Counted from the stretch's first letter, positions 52,956-61,419 are shown. The stretch: 64,000 nt of DNA from Streptomyces caelestis (GCF_014205255.1 NZ_JACHNE010000001.1:8618001-8682000), one strand, 5' to 3'. A program made the numbers and translations. Notes: a model not told the origin generated them from the sequence alone.

Positions 52956-54361
52956 GCGTCACGCTCCATGGCCTTCTCCAGGTCGCCCTGCAGCCGGCGC
53001 AGCGCGGGACGCACCGAGCGCGAGGAGGCCAGGGCCGTGCCGGTGTGCTTGAGCAGCAGTTGCTCGACCTCGGCTACCTGCGGCGGCGCCGGGATCGGTC
53101 CCGTGTCGGGGAACCGGTCGAGGGTGTCGTAGAAGACCGGCCAGTGCGCCGGGCCGGTCTCCTGGTAGCGGTCCGCGGTCAGCATCGAGCGCCGGGCCGG
53201 GGTGGTCTGGTTCGTCGTGAACAGCCGCGCCAGGGTCTCCTTGCGGGCCGCGTACTTGATGAACTCCCAGGCCTCTTCCTGCCTCTTGGAGGTGCGCAGC
53301 AGTGCGTAGCCCGCCGCGCCGTACTGCATGCGCTGGGTGCGCCAGCGCGGGAAGTACTGCACGTCGAACCCGTCCCGCTCCATCCCCGCCAGGTGCAGGC
53401 CGCCCGCCCAGAAGCCGCCCGCCGGGGTGACACCGACCCGGCCGGTGGAGAACACGCCGATGAGGTTCTGGCCGTTGCCGCCCTCGGGGCGGGTGCACAG
53501 ACCGTCTTGGACGAGGGAGGCGAGATAGTCGTAGACCTCCTCCACCCGGTCGTGCGTGGCCTGCGGCGTCGTCCACCTGAAGCCGCCGCCGCGGTCCGCG
53601 CGTTGGCCGGCGGGGTAGAAGGAGTCCCACAGCCACTCGCCGCCCGGCGCCTTGGACTCCGCGAGCAGATTGGTGTCGTTCGCGAACAGCCAGGGCACCA
53701 CACCGCCCCACAGCCGGTTGGTCCAGAAGTAGGGAGTGAAGCGGGAGCCGCTCGCCTGCTTCATGTCCCGCAGCAGCGTCGTGAAGTCGTCGCGGGTCCA
53801 GTCGGCCGGCGGGTACGGGGCCCCGGCCCGCCGCAGCACCTGGTGGTTGAGGTACATGTCGGCCGCGTTGAACTCCACCGGCAGCTGGTAGAGGCTGCCC
53901 TCGTACATCATCGACTCGACCAGCGACGGGTGGACGTCGGCGAAGTACTCCTTCAGCTCGGCCGCGTCCCGCTTCACCCACGTGTCCAGGGCCACGCCGA
54001 GTCGCTGCGCGAACAGCTGCACGCCCTCGGTGGCGACGTACACCAGGTCCGGTGCGGTGCCCGCGGCCACCTGCGTGAGGATCTTCGCGAAGAAGTCCGA
54101 CCAGTCCACGGCCTGCACCGCGTTGATCTGGAGCTTGATGTCGGGGTGCAGCTCGCGGAAGCCCTCGCGGAGCGTGCGGATGGCCTCCGGCCCGTAGGCG
54201 GGGCCGAGTGTGGCGACGACGAGGGAACCGTCGTCCCGTCCGGGGATGTCGGCTCCGGTGAGCCGCTCCCAGCTCGCGGCGGTGCCGCCCAGGGCGGCGG
54301 CACCCGCGCCGTAGGCGCCGTACCGCAACAGCCTGCGGCGGGTGAGGTGCGAGTCGGTCAT
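52952..54361 (-). CDS. Extracellular sugar-binding protein, Tat-type signal
   Basis: A 469-residue solute-binding protein. The N-terminus SHLTRRRLLRYGAYGAGAAALGG carries a twin-arginine motif before a hydrophobic stretch, so it is likely Tat-exported; no lipobox Cys is evident. The body (LREGFRELHPDIKLQINAVQ, GTAPDLVYVATEGVQ, PPADWTRDDFTTLLRDMK) is the CUT1 type. It captures the fructan-derived oligosaccharide outside the cell. First gene of the importer-GH32 operon; strong promoter at 54431-54403 and operator 8 bp before the ATG. Confidence 0.92.
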   Translation of the reverse strand: MTDSHLTRRRLLRYGAYGAGAAALGGTAASWERLTGADIPGRDDGSLVVATLGPAYGPEAIRTLREGFRELHPDIKLQINAVQAVDWSDFFAKILTQVAAGTAPDLVYVATEGVQLFAQRLGVALDTWVKRDAAELKEYFADVHPSLVESMMYEGSLYQLPVEFNAADMYLNHQVLRRAGAPYPPADWTRDDFTTLLRDMKQASGSRFTPYFWTNRLWGGVVPWLFANDTNLLAESKAPGGEWLWDSFYPAGQRADRGGGFRWTTPQATHDRVEEVYDYLASLVQDGLCTRPEGGNGQNLIGVFSTGRVGVTPAGGFWAGGLHLAGMERDGFDVQYFPRWRTQRMQYGAAGYALLRTSKRQEEAWEFIKYAARKETLARLFTTNQTTPARRSMLTADRYQETGPAHWPVFYDTLDRFPDTGPIPAPPQVAEVEQLLLKHTGTALASSRSVRPALRRLQGDLEKAMERDA

Positions 54362-54368
54362 CGTGGGG

Positions 54369-54383
54369 CCTAACTCGTGTTAG
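54369..54383. promoter_or_regulatory. Candidate LacI operator 1
   Basis: CCTAACTCGTGTTAG, containing the inverted repeat CTAAC-TCGT-GTTAG. It lies just downstream of the predicted start of the importer transcript (about 54396) and 8 bp before its ATG. CCTAACTCGT recurs exactly, inverted, at 54456-54465 in the divergent promoter. Confidence 0.6.
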
Positions 54384-54402
54384 TTGAGGACTGATGCCCC
54401 AG

Positions 54403-54431
54403 ATGATGTGAGCGCCGCCCAGACGTGTCAA
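54403..54431 (-). promoter_or_regulatory. Promoter of the sugar importer operon
   Basis: On the minus strand TTGACA (54431-54426), 17 nt, CATCAT (54408-54403): a consensus -35 and a fair -10. Transcript start expected near 54396, directly followed by operator 1. Confidence 0.65.
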
Positions 54432-54445
54432 GACCGCGTGACCGC

Positions 54446-54474
54446 TTGACCTTTAACGAGTTAGGTCTCACAGT
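54446..54474 (+). promoter_or_regulatory. Promoter of the secreted GH32 gene
   Basis: TTGACC (54446-54451), 17 nt, CACAGT (54469-54474). The spacer contains operator 2, so a bound repressor would block RNA polymerase directly. Confidence 0.5.
54453..54465. promoter_or_regulatory. Candidate LacI operator 2
   Basis: TTAACGAGTTAGG, with TAAC-GA-GTTA symmetry. Its ACGAGTTAGG half is the exact reverse complement of CCTAACTCGT in operator 1. The two sites, 87 bp centre to centre, would let one regulator control both divergent units. Confidence 0.6.
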
Positions 54475-54520
54475 CCTGATGCACATGAACCACCGTTTCC
54501 GACGAGAGGAACGAGGTGTG

Positions 54521-56065
54521 ATGGGCGCGATCACGAGGAGGGCCCTGTTCGCCGGGTCGGCCGCGGGCACGGCCGGCGCGTTGCTGCCCGCCGCGGCGGG
54601 CACGGCCGAGGCCAGGCCACGCAACGGCTGCGCGAGCTACCGCGCGGCCTACCACTTCACCGTCCCCGAGCAGTGGAAGAACGACCCGCAGCGCCCGGTC
54701 TGGATCGACGGCGCGTATCACTACTACTACCTGCACAACGCCGACTACCTGTCCGGCGCGATCGGCACCGCCTGGCGGCTGGCCACCAGCACCGACCTGG
54801 TCTCCTTCACCGACCGGGGGATCGCCGTGCCCAAGGACACCACCCCCAACGGCGATGTCTGGTCGGGCTCCGCGGTGGTCGACACGGAGAACACGGCGGG
54901 CTTCGGGGCGGGGGCGGTCGTCGTCCTGGCCACGATGTCGCCGCACGACGGCCCGAGCGACCAGGCGCAGTACCTGTACTACTCCACCGACGGCGGCCGG
55001 ACGTTCACCCCGCACGGCACCGACCCGGTGCTGCCCAACCCGGGCGTGCGCGACTTCCGCGACCCGAAGGTGATCCGCGACGAGGAACGCGGCCGGTGGG
55101 TGATGACCCTCGCCGAGAACGACAAGGTGGGCTTCTACCACTCCGCCGACCTCAAGTCCTGGACGTACGTGGGCGGCTTCGTCAGGAGCGGCATCGGCGT
55201 GCTGGAGTGCCCGGACCTGTTCCGGATCCGCGCCGCGGACGGCACGGCCAAGTGGGTGCTCGGGGTGAGCGCCAACGGCAAGGGAGCCGGGCTGCCCAAC
55301 ACGTACGCGTACTGGACCGGCTCGTTCGACGGCAGCGCCTTCACGGCCGACTCCGAAGAGCCGCAGTGGCTCGACCACGGCTGGGACTGGTACGGGGCCG
55401 TCGCCTTCGAGAAGCGGACGGCGGACGGCGCCGTCGACGAGCGGACGCGCTACGCGATCGGCTGGCTGAACAACTGGGACTACGCCCACATCACGCCCAC
55501 CATCGACAGCGACGGCTTCAACGGCACGGACTCGATCGTCCGCGAGATCACGCTGAAGCGCGCGGCCGACGGCACGTACCACCTGGCGTCCCGGCCGGTC
55601 GCCGCGCTCGACCGGTACGTCTCCCGGACGGTGCCGCTCGGCGACCTGGTGGTCGAGGGCACCCGCGTCCTCGACTACCGGGGCACCGCCTACGAACTGA
55701 CCTGCGAGATCACCTGGGACCAGCTCACGGGCGCGGGAGTGCAGCTGCGGCGCTCCCCGGACGGCGTCCGGCACATCGACGCCGGCGTCCACCGCGACTA
55801 CGCCTACCTCAACCGCCGCCCCTCCGTGTCGCCCGACCTGTCGGGCCGATGGCAGGAGAGCCGGAGCCCCTTCGACCCGGCCCGGCGGACGGTGAGTCTG
55901 CGCATCCTGGTCGACCGCACCTCCGTGGAGCTGTTCCTCGACGACGGCCGGTACGCGCACGCGTCGGCGGTCTTCCCGTACCTGGTCGACACCGGGCTCG
56001 CGCTGTTCACGGTCGACGGGAAGGCGGTGTTCCGGAACACCGTGATCCGGGAGTTCCAGGTGTGA
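54521..56065 (+). CDS. Secreted GH32 fructan hydrolase (levanase/inulinase type)
   Basis: A 514-residue GH32 protein. A Tat-like signal, ITRRALFAGSAAGTAGALLPAAAG, precedes a mature chain beginning near ARPRNGC. Motif A is WKNDPQRPVWIDG instead of WMNDPNG (nucleophile Asp kept); DFRDPKVIRD and LECPDLFRI supply the stabiliser Asp and acid/base Glu. It degrades levan, inulin or sucrose outside the cell; products enter through the divergent importer. ATG 54521, with GTG 54518 just before, follows GAGGAACGAGG. C-terminal beta-sandwich about 370-510. Confidence 0.92.
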   Translation: MGAITRRALFAGSAAGTAGALLPAAAGTAEARPRNGCASYRAAYHFTVPEQWKNDPQRPVWIDGAYHYYYLHNADYLSGAIGTAWRLATSTDLVSFTDRGIAVPKDTTPNGDVWSGSAVVDTENTAGFGAGAVVVLATMSPHDGPSDQAQYLYYSTDGGRTFTPHGTDPVLPNPGVRDFRDPKVIRDEERGRWVMTLAENDKVGFYHSADLKSWTYVGGFVRSGIGVLECPDLFRIRAADGTAKWVLGVSANGKGAGLPNTYAYWTGSFDGSAFTADSEEPQWLDHGWDWYGAVAFEKRTADGAVDERTRYAIGWLNNWDYAHITPTIDSDGFNGTDSIVREITLKRAADGTYHLASRPVAALDRYVSRTVPLGDLVVEGTRVLDYRGTAYELTCEITWDQLTGAGVQLRRSPDGVRHIDAGVHRDYAYLNRRPSVSPDLSGRWQESRSPFDPARRTVSLRILVDRTSVELFLDDGRYAHASAVFPYLVDTGLALFTVDGKAVFRNTVIREFQV

Positions 56066-56153
56066 GGGGCGCTGGTGCGGTGTCGCCCCGGGCGGGGATC
56101 GCTGTCACGATCTTCCGGTAGGCACGACCACGCCCACGACCAGCGGAGTGCGC

Positions 56154-57128
56154 ATGACGACGGACAGCCCGATGACGGACGAGGCGGTGCGGGAGACCGG
56201 GGTGGAGGTGAGGCCGGTCGCCGGGCACATCGGCGCCGAGATCGGCGGGGTCGACCTGGCCGCCGACCTGGACGACGCCGTGGTCGCCGCGATCAGGGCG
56301 GCGGTGCTGCGGTGGAAGGTGGTGTTCTTCCGGGGGCAGCGGCTGGACCACGCCGGGCATGTGGCGTTCGCGCGCCGGTTCGGGGAACCGGTCGTGCTGC
56401 CGCGGCGCGGCAGGGCCTCGCCCCCGGACTCCCCCGAGATCGAGACGACCGCGGACCGGCTGGAGCTGGGCGGGCGGTTCGGCATGGAGCACGACGAGTG
56501 GCTCCGGCGCCGTCGCCACACCCTGCTGCGCGGCTGGCACTGCGACCACGGCGCCCGCGTCGACCCGCCCGCCGCGACGATCCTGCGTGCCGAGACCGTG
56601 CCGCCCTACGGCGGCGACACCACCTGGTCGAACCTCGCGGCGGCCTACGCCGGACTCTCCGCGCCGCTGCGGGAGTTCGTCGACGGCCTGCGGGCCGAGC
56701 ACCGGCTCGGCGTCGGCTACCAGCCCCGGCCCGGCGAGGACGCGTACGTCCGCCACCTGCTGGACCGCCAGGTCGCCTCGCTGCATCCCCTGGTGCGCGT
56801 CCACCCGGAGACGGGCGAGCGGATCCTCTACGTCAACGGCTACTACGTCGAGCAGATCGCCGGCCTCTCCCGGCCCGAGAGCGGCGCGATCCTGGACATG
56901 CTGCTGGAACAGGCGGTCCGGCCCGAGTACACGGTCCGGTTCCGCTGGGAGCCGGGCAGCGTGGCGTTCTGGGACAACCGCGCCACGATGCATCTGGCCC
57001 CCGGCGACACCGCACACCTCGACCACCCGCGGATCATGCACCGGGTGATGCTCGCCGGGGACGTGCCCGTCGGGGTGGACGGCAGGGCGTCGGAGCCGAT
57101 CACGGGGACGGCACCCGGCCGCTGGTGA
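56154..57128 (+). CDS. TauD/TfdA-family Fe(II)/2-oxoglutarate dioxygenase
   Basis: A 324-residue dioxygenase. GAEIGGVDLAADLDDAVVAAIRAAVLRWKVVFFRGQ is the family opening; the metal-binding HxD is in GWHCDHGARV and the distal His in HPRIMHRVML; the 2-oxoglutarate Arg is in that last segment. It hydroxylates or cleaves small substrates such as taurine or alkyl sulfates. Compared with TauD there is an insertion (RFGMEHDEWLRRRRHTLL, about 105-122) before the HxD, so the substrate is likely different. ATG 56154 has GGAG upstream. Confidence 0.88.
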   Translation: MTTDSPMTDEAVRETGVEVRPVAGHIGAEIGGVDLAADLDDAVVAAIRAAVLRWKVVFFRGQRLDHAGHVAFARRFGEPVVLPRRGRASPPDSPEIETTADRLELGGRFGMEHDEWLRRRRHTLLRGWHCDHGARVDPPAATILRAETVPPYGGDTTWSNLAAAYAGLSAPLREFVDGLRAEHRLGVGYQPRPGEDAYVRHLLDRQVASLHPLVRVHPETGERILYVNGYYVEQIAGLSRPESGAILDMLLEQAVRPEYTVRFRWEPGSVAFWDNRATMHLAPGDTAHLDHPRIMHRVMLAGDVPVGVDGRASEPITGTAPGRW

Positions 57129-57209
57129 CACGAGCCGATCCGTGAGTCGCGATGAGTTTTGCGGTGTCCCGTGGTCGTACTGTCGAACCCCTTACTCAGG
57201 AGGACACCG

Positions 57210-57773
57210 ATGCGCAGCGTGACGTATTCGATGAACGTCTCACTGGACGGCTACATCGTCGGGCCGGACGGCGGCTTCGACTGGACGGTTCCCGACCCGG
57301 AGGTCTTCCGCTTCTGGATCGAGGAGATCCGGGAGGTCGGCGTCCACCTGATGGGACGACGGCTGTACGAGACGATGCTGTACTGGGAGAACGCCGACCA
57401 GGATCACTCGCTCGGCGACGCGGAGCTCGAGTGGGCCGCGCTCTGGAATCCACTCCCGAAGGTGGTGTTCTCCACCACGCTGTCGGCGGTGCAGGGCCAT
57501 GCCCGTCTGGCCTCCGGCGGTCTGGCGGAGGAGATCGAGCGGCTGCGGGCCGAGCCGGGGGAGGGCGACATCGCGATCGGCGGCGCGACTCTCGCCGCCG
57601 GGGCGGCCGACTTGGGCCTGATCGACGAGTACCGGGCGATGGTCTACCCGGTGCTGGTCGGCGGCGGCATTCCGTTCTTTCCCCGGCACGAGCGCCGGGT
57701 GGATCTCGAACTCGTCGAGACCCGCACCTACAACTCGCGCGTCGTCTACCTCCGCCACCGCGTGGCCCGCTAG
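57210..57773 (+). CDS. Dihydrofolate reductase family (RibD C-domain-like) protein
   Basis: A 187-residue protein: VTYSMNVSLDGYIVGPDGGFDW, HLMGRRLYETMLYW, PKVVFSTTLSAV and IAIGGATLAAGAADLGLIDEYRAMVYPVLVGGG, the standard DHFR/RibD C-terminal domain pattern. It reduces pterin- or flavin-related substrates with NADPH; the true substrate is unknown. ATG 57210 follows CAGGAGG. Its TAG stop (57771-57773) lies inside the CTAG target of the adjacent element. Confidence 0.9.
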   Translation: MRSVTYSMNVSLDGYIVGPDGGFDWTVPDPEVFRFWIEEIREVGVHLMGRRLYETMLYWENADQDHSLGDAELEWAALWNPLPKVVFSTTLSAVQGHARLASGGLAEEIERLRAEPGEGDIAIGGATLAAGAADLGLIDEYRAMVYPVLVGGGIPFFPRHERRVDLELVETRTYNSRVVYLRHRVAR

Positions 57774-57796
57774 TGCCGCATCGGGCAACGTTCGCC
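57774..57796 (+). repeat. Left terminal inverted repeat
   Basis: 23 bp beginning TGCCGCAT, matching the reverse complement of 58550-58572 at 21 of 23 positions; the two mismatches are at positions 8 and 10. Confidence 0.85.
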
Positions 57797-57875
57797 CTGT
57801 CGACGACGGGGCGTAGGCGCCGGTCGCCTCAGAATGGTGTGGCCCAAAAACGGAGGCACGGCTAACGTCGCGGCC

Positions 57876-58453
57876 GTGGATATCAGAGAACTGGACCGCC
57901 GTGCCGTCGCCACCTTGGGAGCCGTGATCGCGCAGATTGGTCCGGACCAGCTTCGTCTACCAACGCCGTGTGCCGACTGGACACTGCACGGCCTGCTCCG
58001 CCACCAAGTGAGCGAGAACCTCGGCTTCGCAGCCGCCGCGGCAGGCGTCACCGGTGACATCCGTGCCTGGGACCAGGGCAACCTGGGTGGGGATCCTCAC
58101 CAGGCGTACCTCGACTCGGCCGACGCCATGGCCAAGGCGTTCACCGAGGATGTTTGGACCATTCACTCCAGATCAGGGAGTTCGGGTTCTTTCCCGGCCG
58201 GGTCGCGCTCGGTATGCATGTGCTCGACTGCGTAGTCCACGGTTGGGACGTCGCCCAGACCATCGGTGTTGCCTACGATCCGGACGCCGACCTCGTCTGC
58301 TACTCACTCAAGGCCGCGGCGCTGATCCCGACCGGAGCACCGTCCGACGACCGGCCGAGGACTGCATTCGCCCCGGCGGTCGAGATCTCCGCCGACTCTC
58401 CCGCCCTGGAGCGGCTGCTCGGACTCGTCGGCCGTCGTCCAGCGGCAAGCTGA
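57876..58453 (+). pseudogene. Frameshifted TIGR03086-family (DinB/maleylpyruvate isomerase-like) protein
   Basis: The first frame, from GTG 57876, reads VDIRELDRRAVATLGAVIAQIGPDQLRLPTPCADWTLHGLLRHQVSENL ... AMAKAFTED, the TIGR03086 opening with the metal-binding His region. At GAGGATGTTTGGAC (58146-58159) the rest shifts to another frame: LDHSLQIREFGFFPGRVALGMHVLDCVVHGWDVAQTIG. One lost T in the T-run restores EDVLDHS, giving a normal 192-residue protein. The break may be real or a sequencing error. It is the passenger of the 57774-58572 element. Confidence 0.75.
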
Positions 58454-58549
58454 GTGACGGCTCACCAACCCGGTTGCGCACTGACTTCCACACCGTGCAA
58501 ACGCCGTCCGGTGTCGCCCGGTGCAGGAATCGACCGGACGATTCAACGA

Positions 58550-58572
58550 GGCGAACGTTGCCTGCTGCGGCA
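58550..58572 (-). repeat. Right terminal inverted repeat
   Basis: 23 bp ending CTGCGGCA; partner of 57774-57796. The sequence immediately outside is CTAG, as at the left end. Confidence 0.85.
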
Positions 58573-58935
58573 CTAGACACCCGGCCGCCATCCCAGTGCC
58601 GGGCCGAGCTTCGTCGCCGTGTCCGTGAGGATCTGGACGTAGTCCTCGTGCTCGAAGGTGAACGGCAGGGCGAACGCGACCTCGTCCACCTCCCGGAACG
58701 CCGCGTGCCCGTGCAGCCGCTCGGCGATCTCCTGCGAGGTCCCCACCAGGTCCGGCGCGAACAGCAGCCGAGCCGGGCCCTGCGGTGTTGCCGTACGGGG
58801 CACGCGCTCGGCGGCGTACTTCTCGTAGCGGGCGCGCTGCCCGGGTGAGGCGGAGTCGGTGGGGATGACCACGAGGCCCTGCGAGACGCGGGCGGCCTCG
58901 CCGTCGGGGTGGGCGGCCCGGAACGCCTGGATGTG
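58573..58935 (-). pseudogene. C-terminal fragment of an LLM-class flavin-dependent oxidoreductase
   Basis: About 120 codons: VSQGLVVIPTDSASPGQRARYEKYAAERVPRTATPQGPARLLFAPDLVGTSQEIAERL ... ALPFTFEHEDYVQILTDTATKLGPALGW, matching the last third of luciferase-like monooxygenases, whose full length is about 350-400. The N-terminal two thirds are missing; upstream is the end of the metallophosphoesterase gene, and no start codon with a good site is evident. Its TAG stop uses the right-hand CTAG of the neighbouring element. Confidence 0.7.
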
Positions 58936-59009
58936 TACGGCTGTGCCAACCCGGCAGCGGCCCGCACTGTTCCCGCCGCACCGGGGCAGCGCAATGGGAT
59001 CACACCGGG

Positions 59010-60515
59010 TCAGCGCAGCGGGATCGTCACCTCGTCCTCGACCGGCGGGGCGAGTTCCTGGGCGCGGTTGCCGGTGGCCGCGAAGCAGCGCAGCCGGATC
59101 GCCTCCGGGGAGACGTCCAGGCGCAGGAAGCACTTGAAGAACGGCGGGCTGTAGGTCGCCGAGCTCGGCGAGAACAGCGACGTGTAGATCTTGCGCACGG
59201 GCAGCCGGAACCGCTTGGCCCGGTCGGGCCGGCGGCCGGTGCCGAGCAGCCCGGCGACCAGCCGGACGCGCCGGGTGACGCGGGTGGCCGCGCCCGGGAC
59301 ACGGGTCGGCGGGATGCCCAGGCGCTCGGCGATCACGGCCGACGCCTCCGCCTCGGTGAGCGTGAAGAAGCGGGGCATGCGCAGCCGGCGGCCGTAGAGC
59401 CGGCTGTAGAAGGCGAGGGAGTCGCCGCGCAGCGGATAGCAGCGGAAGTCCCGTTCGGTCACGTTCGCGACGTCGACCCGGGGGATGGTGTGAGTGGCGT
59501 GCATGAACGCCCCGCCGCCGCCCGCGACCACGTACTGGAGGATGCGTCCGTCGTCCAGCCGGACCGGGTAGCGCTGGTAGTTGTGGATGTCGCCGCCGAT
59601 CGCCGCCACGTAGTGGTGCGCCGGGTCGCGGACGATGCCGTCGACGGTGCCGCCCCCTTCGATGGCGCACGGCTCGTGTCTGCCGTCCACATACAGGGGC
59701 GATCCGGTGACCAGGATCTTCGGACGGGGCCCCTGGGAGACCTCGCGCAGCCAGGCGCCCTGCTCGGCGTCGACGGTGCCCAGCAGGCCCGTGTCGATGC
59801 CCACGATCCGCACGGGTCCCGCGTCGATCGCCCAGTACGGGCCCGGCTGGACGGCCTGCTGGGCGGGCGCCGAGCGCAACGTGCGGGCCTCGGCGAGGCC
59901 TCGACCGTCGTCGGGGCGCGGCCGGTGCCACAGCAGGGACCGCAGCCAGGCGCGGGTCAGGGGGCGCGGCCGGGGTTCGGGCGGCAGCGGCGGGGCGTCG
60001 TCGCAGAAGACGCGCATGAAGCCGCCGAGGTCCTCGTACCAGTCGTGGTTGCCGGGTATCGCGTAGATCGGCGCCTGGTAGTCCCGGTACGGCCGGAAGA
60101 ACTTGGTGGCGTAGTCGTCCGCGCTGCCCACCGGGTAGATCACGTCACTGGCCAGCACGGCGAAGCTGGTGTCCTGACCGGTCTTCAGCAAGCCCGGTAC
60201 GACGGCGTACTGGGGATCGTCGCCCTCGCCGGTGTCGCCGATGACGAGGAAGGAGAACCGGTCCGGGTCGTCGCGCCGGATCACCTTGCCGGCCGGTGCG
60301 CCGGCCGCCGAGCGCTGGGCCACCCACCGGCCGCGGGTACGGCCGGTCGGGTCCCCGAACCAGGAGGCCAGCACGCCGTTGCGGGCGGCCCACAGCATCT
60401 TCGGGTCCAGCCAGGAGATCTTCTCGGCCTTCGGCGGCATCAACTGCTGGTACGCGCCGCGTTCGCCGGCACCCCAGCCGGCGCCTTCGGCGGTATCGCG
60501 TGAGGAGTCGGACAC
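59010..60515 (-). CDS. Calcineurin-like metallophosphoesterase
   Basis: A 501-residue protein. Metal-binding motifs: FLVIGDTGEG (GDxG), LASDVIYPVG, AIPGNHDWYE (GNHD) and AIGGDIHNYQRYPV (GGDxHxY). Between them lies an insertion of about 100 residues, and the C-terminal 150 residues are an added domain of unknown role. It hydrolyses phosphomonoesters or diesters in the cytosol; the substrate is unknown. GTG 60515 is the start. 46 bp separate it from the MHYT gene upstream on the same strand. Confidence 0.85.
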   Translation of the reverse strand: MSDSSRDTAEGAGWGAGERGAYQQLMPPKAEKISWLDPKMLWAARNGVLASWFGDPTGRTRGRWVAQRSAAGAPAGKVIRRDDPDRFSFLVIGDTGEGDDPQYAVVPGLLKTGQDTSFAVLASDVIYPVGSADDYATKFFRPYRDYQAPIYAIPGNHDWYEDLGGFMRVFCDDAPPLPPEPRPRPLTRAWLRSLLWHRPRPDDGRGLAEARTLRSAPAQQAVQPGPYWAIDAGPVRIVGIDTGLLGTVDAEQGAWLREVSQGPRPKILVTGSPLYVDGRHEPCAIEGGGTVDGIVRDPAHHYVAAIGGDIHNYQRYPVRLDDGRILQYVVAGGGGAFMHATHTIPRVDVANVTERDFRCYPLRGDSLAFYSRLYGRRLRMPRFFTLTEAEASAVIAERLGIPPTRVPGAATRVTRRVRLVAGLLGTGRRPDRAKRFRLPVRKIYTSLFSPSSATYSPPFFKCFLRLDVSPEAIRLRCFAATGNRAQELAPPVEDEVTIPLR

Positions 60516-60561
60516 CGCTGCACCGTAACAACGATCTACGAGCCGCCCGCAGGCGGGTCGT

Positions 60562-61419
60562 TCACCGGCCGCGGGTGCGCGAGTTTGTGTCGTGCCACGA
60601 AGTGCGCGGCGCCGGAATGGAGTTGGCGGTCCTCACCCCGGTGGAGGCGCCCGGCTGAGGGGCGGGCTTCCGGTTCCCGGCCCGCTCGCCGTGTACCAGC
60701 AGTGGGTCGAACATGACCACGACCCCGGCCAGCAGCAGGAAGACGACCGGCCCCAGCAGCATCGGCAGCAGCAGGGACATGGGCGAGTCGCCCTCCCACG
60801 TCCCGCCGGTCGCGTCGTGCACGTGGATGCTGACGGCGGCCATGCCCGTGTAGTGCATCCCGGACACCGCCACGCCCATCACCAGGCTCGCCCCGAGGCT
60901 CGTCAGGAAGCCGCGGATCGTGACGGCCGCCCAGAGCGCGGCGGTCGCGGCGGCGATGGCGATCAGTACGGACAGTGCGACGCCGACCGGGTCGTAGCCG
61001 ATGTCGCCGTGCAGCCGCATCGCGGCCATGCCCAGGTAGTGCATGGCCGCCACCCCCAGTCCGGTGACGACACCCGCGACCGCCAGGGTGACCCCGCCCG
61101 TGCCGCGGTAGCCGACGATGAACACGCCGATGCCCACGACGGCGACGGCCACGACGAGACTGAGCACCGTCGTGGACGCGTCGTAACGGATCCTGGTCTC
61201 CTCCACGTGGAAGCCGGTCATGGCGATGAAGTGCATCGTCCAGATGCCGCACCCGATGGAGGCGGCGCCTAATGCCAGCCAGCCGGGCTTCCACGACCGC
61301 GTGTCGAGCAGCGAGCGCACGATGCACCGCAGCCCCAGCGCCCCTCCCAGACAGGCCATCAGATACGCCGCCACCGGGGTCACCGCACCGTAGCGGAACC
61401 CGTCGACCGTGCCGTCCAT
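60562..61419 (-). CDS. MHYT-domain membrane sensor protein
   Basis: A 285-residue membrane protein with seven helices. Three MHYT-like motifs occur: GIWTMHFIAMTGF, VAAMHYLGMAAM and SGMHYTGMAAVS, where Met and His are proposed copper ligands facing the outer side, and a C-terminal polar tail of about 45 residues follows without a GGDEF or EAL domain. Stand-alone MHYT proteins may sense oxygen, CO or NO. ATG 61419 follows GGGGGGAG. Confidence 0.87.
   Translation of the reverse strand: MDGTVDGFRYGAVTPVAAYLMACLGGALGLRCIVRSLLDTRSWKPGWLALGAASIGCGIWTMHFIAMTGFHVEETRIRYDASTTVLSLVVAVAVVGIGVFIVGYRGTGGVTLAVAGVVTGLGVAAMHYLGMAAMRLHGDIGYDPVGVALSVLIAIAAATAALWAAVTIRGFLTSLGASLVMGVAVSGMHYTGMAAVSIHVHDATGGTWEGDSPMSLLLPMLLGPVVFLLLAGVVVMFDPLLVHGERAGNRKPAPQPGASTGVRTANSIPAPRTSWHDTNSRTRGR

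Larger units (their letters stand above)
57774..58572. mobile_element. Non-autonomous IS-like element (mobile insertion cassette) with passenger gene
   Basis: A 799-bp segment bounded by 23-bp terminal inverted repeats that differ at two positions (57774-57796 and 58550-58572), and flanked on both sides by CTAG (57770-57773 and 58573-58576), the 4-bp target duplication type of IS5-group elements; a TA duplication is also possible. No transposase is present; inside is only a frameshifted TIGR03086/DinB-like gene. It separates two genes that previously converged on a single CTAG. Confidence 0.75.
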
